Source of the DNA: an uncultured Rikenellaceae bacterium
GTDB lineage: Bacteria; Bacteroidota; Bacteroidia; Bacteroidales; Rikenellaceae
Assembly: GCA_944321925.1 (NCBI GenBank)
Contig: CALUND010000017.1
Span: forward strand, 1 to 64,000
Direction: 5' to 3'
Length of the DNA stretch: 64,000 bases
Part shown: one piece after another, positions 62,904 to 64,000 of the stretch
Position numbering within the stretch: the first letter of the stretch is position 1
Layout: each line of letters starts with the position of its first letter
The notes under the pieces: model-generated
Told to the model about the DNA's origin: nothing
The model's input: the letters and a program-made list of their open reading frames with translations, nothing else
Databases searched by the model: none
Translations under genes and position numbers: made by a program

Positions 62904-63795
62904 GGCATTCAGCATTTAGAGGGTTAGCTGCATCGGCAGCAACGGCCAGCTGTTGTTCGATATAGGCTTTGTAGCCGGAGAGGCAATCGAGGAGCATCTG
63001 TTGTACTCCGCGCGAGGTGATTGTTCCGCCCGACACGGCATCCACGGCATTCGGATTGCCCGCCGAGGAGCCGGCACCTTTCAGGACGGCAATTGCCACC
63101 AGTTCGTCTCCGCTGAAGATGCTCTTGCCTTCGAATTGCGACTGGAATTTTTCGCCGGCGATTTCAGCGCCGAGACCCGGCGTCTCTCCCTTGTGGTCGA
63201 ATACCACACCCGAGATGGTCCGCCAATCGGAATTCAATGCCACATAGCCCCAGATCGGTCCCCAAAGGCCTTTCCCGTAGACCGGCAGGATGTAGCGCAC
63301 CTGACCGTCGACATTGCTGACAAAAACAGGCAGAAGTCGCTCTGCAGCCGGCTTGTCATATTCGGCCTTGATGTTTTTCAAGACTTCGAAAGCATTGCCG
63401 TCCACCCGTTCGCCAGCCTCGTTGACCAGGAATGCATCCGTAATATACTTATTGTATTCGTCGTTGATGTAGGCATTTTTATCGGCAGCCTCCGCAGCAC
63501 CGGCCCCTTGACCGATCGAAGCGAGAACGGCGCCCTTGGTCTCCAATTCGACATTGGCATTCTGGATCGGCTGGAGTTTCAAGGCAGCAAAAGCGAGAAC
63601 CGCAGCGACCAGCACGACCATCACCACCGAATAAGTAATGATGTAGGCATTGCTGTTCTTACCTCCGAGCAGCGGTTTTTTCTCTTCGGCTTCCAGGCGG
63701 AATTCGGAAGCCGGAGCCTTGCATACCGGACAGGTTTCGGGAGCCGAATCGCCTTCGTGGACATATCCACACACCGTACAGATATATTTTTTCAT
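62896..63795 (-). CDS. nqrC: NqrC with an N-terminal rubredoxin-like domain
   Basis: 299 aa. Residues 1-35 form a rubrerythrin-type rubredoxin domain ([20 protein letters not shown] and a following CPVC), with Cys at 6, 9, 22 and 25 and the short 12-residue spacing. A transmembrane helix follows (about 50-72, [23 protein letters not shown]), then the periplasmic NqrC FMN-binding domain (about 100-280; [25 protein letters not shown]), with the flavin-attachment region [17 protein letters not shown] (FMN on the first Thr by family rule). Standard NqrC lacks the rubredoxin part. By topology the rubredoxin faces the cytoplasm. It could take electrons from the complex or feed them in, for example to oxygen- or peroxide-reducing enzymes. 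That role is inferred. Confidence 0.93.
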   Translation of the reverse strand: MKKYICTVCGYVHEGDSAPETCPVCKAPASEFRLEAEEKKPLLGGKNSNAYIITYSVVMVVLVAAVLAFAALKLQPIQNANVELETKGAVLASIGQGAGAAEAADKNAYINDEYNKYITDAFLVNEAGERVDGNAFEVLKNIKAEYDKPAAERLLPVFVSNVDGQVRYILPVYGKGLWGPIWGYVALNSDWRTISGVVFDHKGETPGLGAEIAGEKFQSQFEGKSIFSGDELVAIAVLKGAGSSAGNPNAVDAVSGGTITSRGVQQMLLDCLSGYKAYIEQQLAVAADAANPLNAECHE

Positions 63796-63803
63796 ATTCT
63801 CCC

Positions 63804-64000
63804 CTATTTTGCAAGTTTAAGACGTTTGTTACGACGGTTGATATTGGCCTGTACCACGTAATGGTCCACCAGCGGCGCCAAAGCGTTCATAAAGAGGATG
63901 GCCAACATCATGCCTTCGGGATATCCGGGGTTCACCACGCGAATCATCACGGCCAATGCGCCGATCAAAAATCCGACGATGCATTTTCCCACGTTGGTCT
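63804..64000 (-). CDS. nqrB: Na+-translocating NADH:quinone reductase subunit B, C-terminal end (partial)
   Basis: The gene enters from the right edge of the window. The visible 65 residues read [20 protein letters not shown], then [20 protein letters not shown] and [22 protein letters not shown], the typical NqrB C-terminus with two helices. An apparent start at 63992 is a GTG codon within the frame, not a real start. nqrC follows after eight bases. Confidence 0.9.
   Translation of the reverse strand, partial: TNVGKCIVGFLIGALAVMIRVVNPGYPEGMMLAILFMNALAPLVDHYVVQANINRRNKRLKLAK

Overview
The window looks like a chromosome segment from a Bacteroidota bacterium, order Bacteroidales. A Rikenellaceae/Alistipes-like genome is plausible, but the sequence alone does not fix the genus. 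Three observations support the order: promoters of the type TTTG-N19/20-TAnnTTTG recur throughout; lipoproteins, TonB-dependent receptors with a carboxypeptidase-regulatory-like domain, BACON domains and a Na+-NQR operon are all present; and the trp operon has the order trpBEGDCFA. GC content appears to be about 52-57% by eye in most housekeeping genes, and lower (near 40% in sampled stretches) in the leucine-rich-repeat gene.

Layout. 0-9.3 kb: three paralogous surface lipoproteins (four BACON domains plus a FISUMP-like C-terminal region), two in tandem on + and one convergent on -. The second carries a G9 tract near its start codon. 9.5-13.2 kb: RNase P RNA, a Rel-family (p)ppGpp enzyme with a degraded hydrolase site, and a phosphoglycolate-phosphatase-like HAD. 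13.4-22.5 kb: asparagine synthetase B, a possible structured small RNA, and a complete tryptophan operon preceded by a leader peptide with three consecutive Trp codons and an attenuator. 23-29 kb: EamA transporter, a large plant-type LRR protein, a collagen-like phage-type protein and an HdeD-like membrane protein. 29-37 kb: SulP transporter, secreted MsrB-MsrA, TonB-dependent receptor and AI-2E-family protein. 36-40 kb: an apparent uptake operon (DUF1893, TonB receptor, ECF-S-like membrane protein, DUF362 lipoprotein). 40.5-46 kb: DNA glycosylase, NfnAB-like electron-bifurcating enzyme, DUF1573 protein and a divergent pair of tRNA-Pro editing factors. 46-50 kb: tRNA-Asn, RecD-like helicase, membrane protein, DUF3822 protein and RsmD. 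50-54 kb: a phage-derived island (GH19 endolysin, spanin-like protein, tail-fibre-like protein, two divergent regulators around a palindromic operator) that also holds tRNA-Asp. 54-60 kb: GlsB-like protein, TlpA-like thioredoxin protein, 85-bp promoter-bearing tandem repeats and mutS. 60-64 kb: nqrF, nqrE, nqrD, a rubredoxin-nqrC fusion and the 3' end of nqrB.

How the genes work together. The trp genes form one attenuated biosynthetic unit. The NQR genes form a sodium-pumping respiratory complex whose NqrC has gained a cytoplasmic rubredoxin domain. NfnAB balances NADH, NADPH and ferredoxin. The DUF1893/TonB/S-component/DUF362 operon looks like a three-compartment uptake route for an unidentified small molecule. 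The phage-type genes look like a lysis and adhesion remnant, or a domesticated module, rather than an intact prophage: no integrase, terminase, portal or capsid gene is visible.
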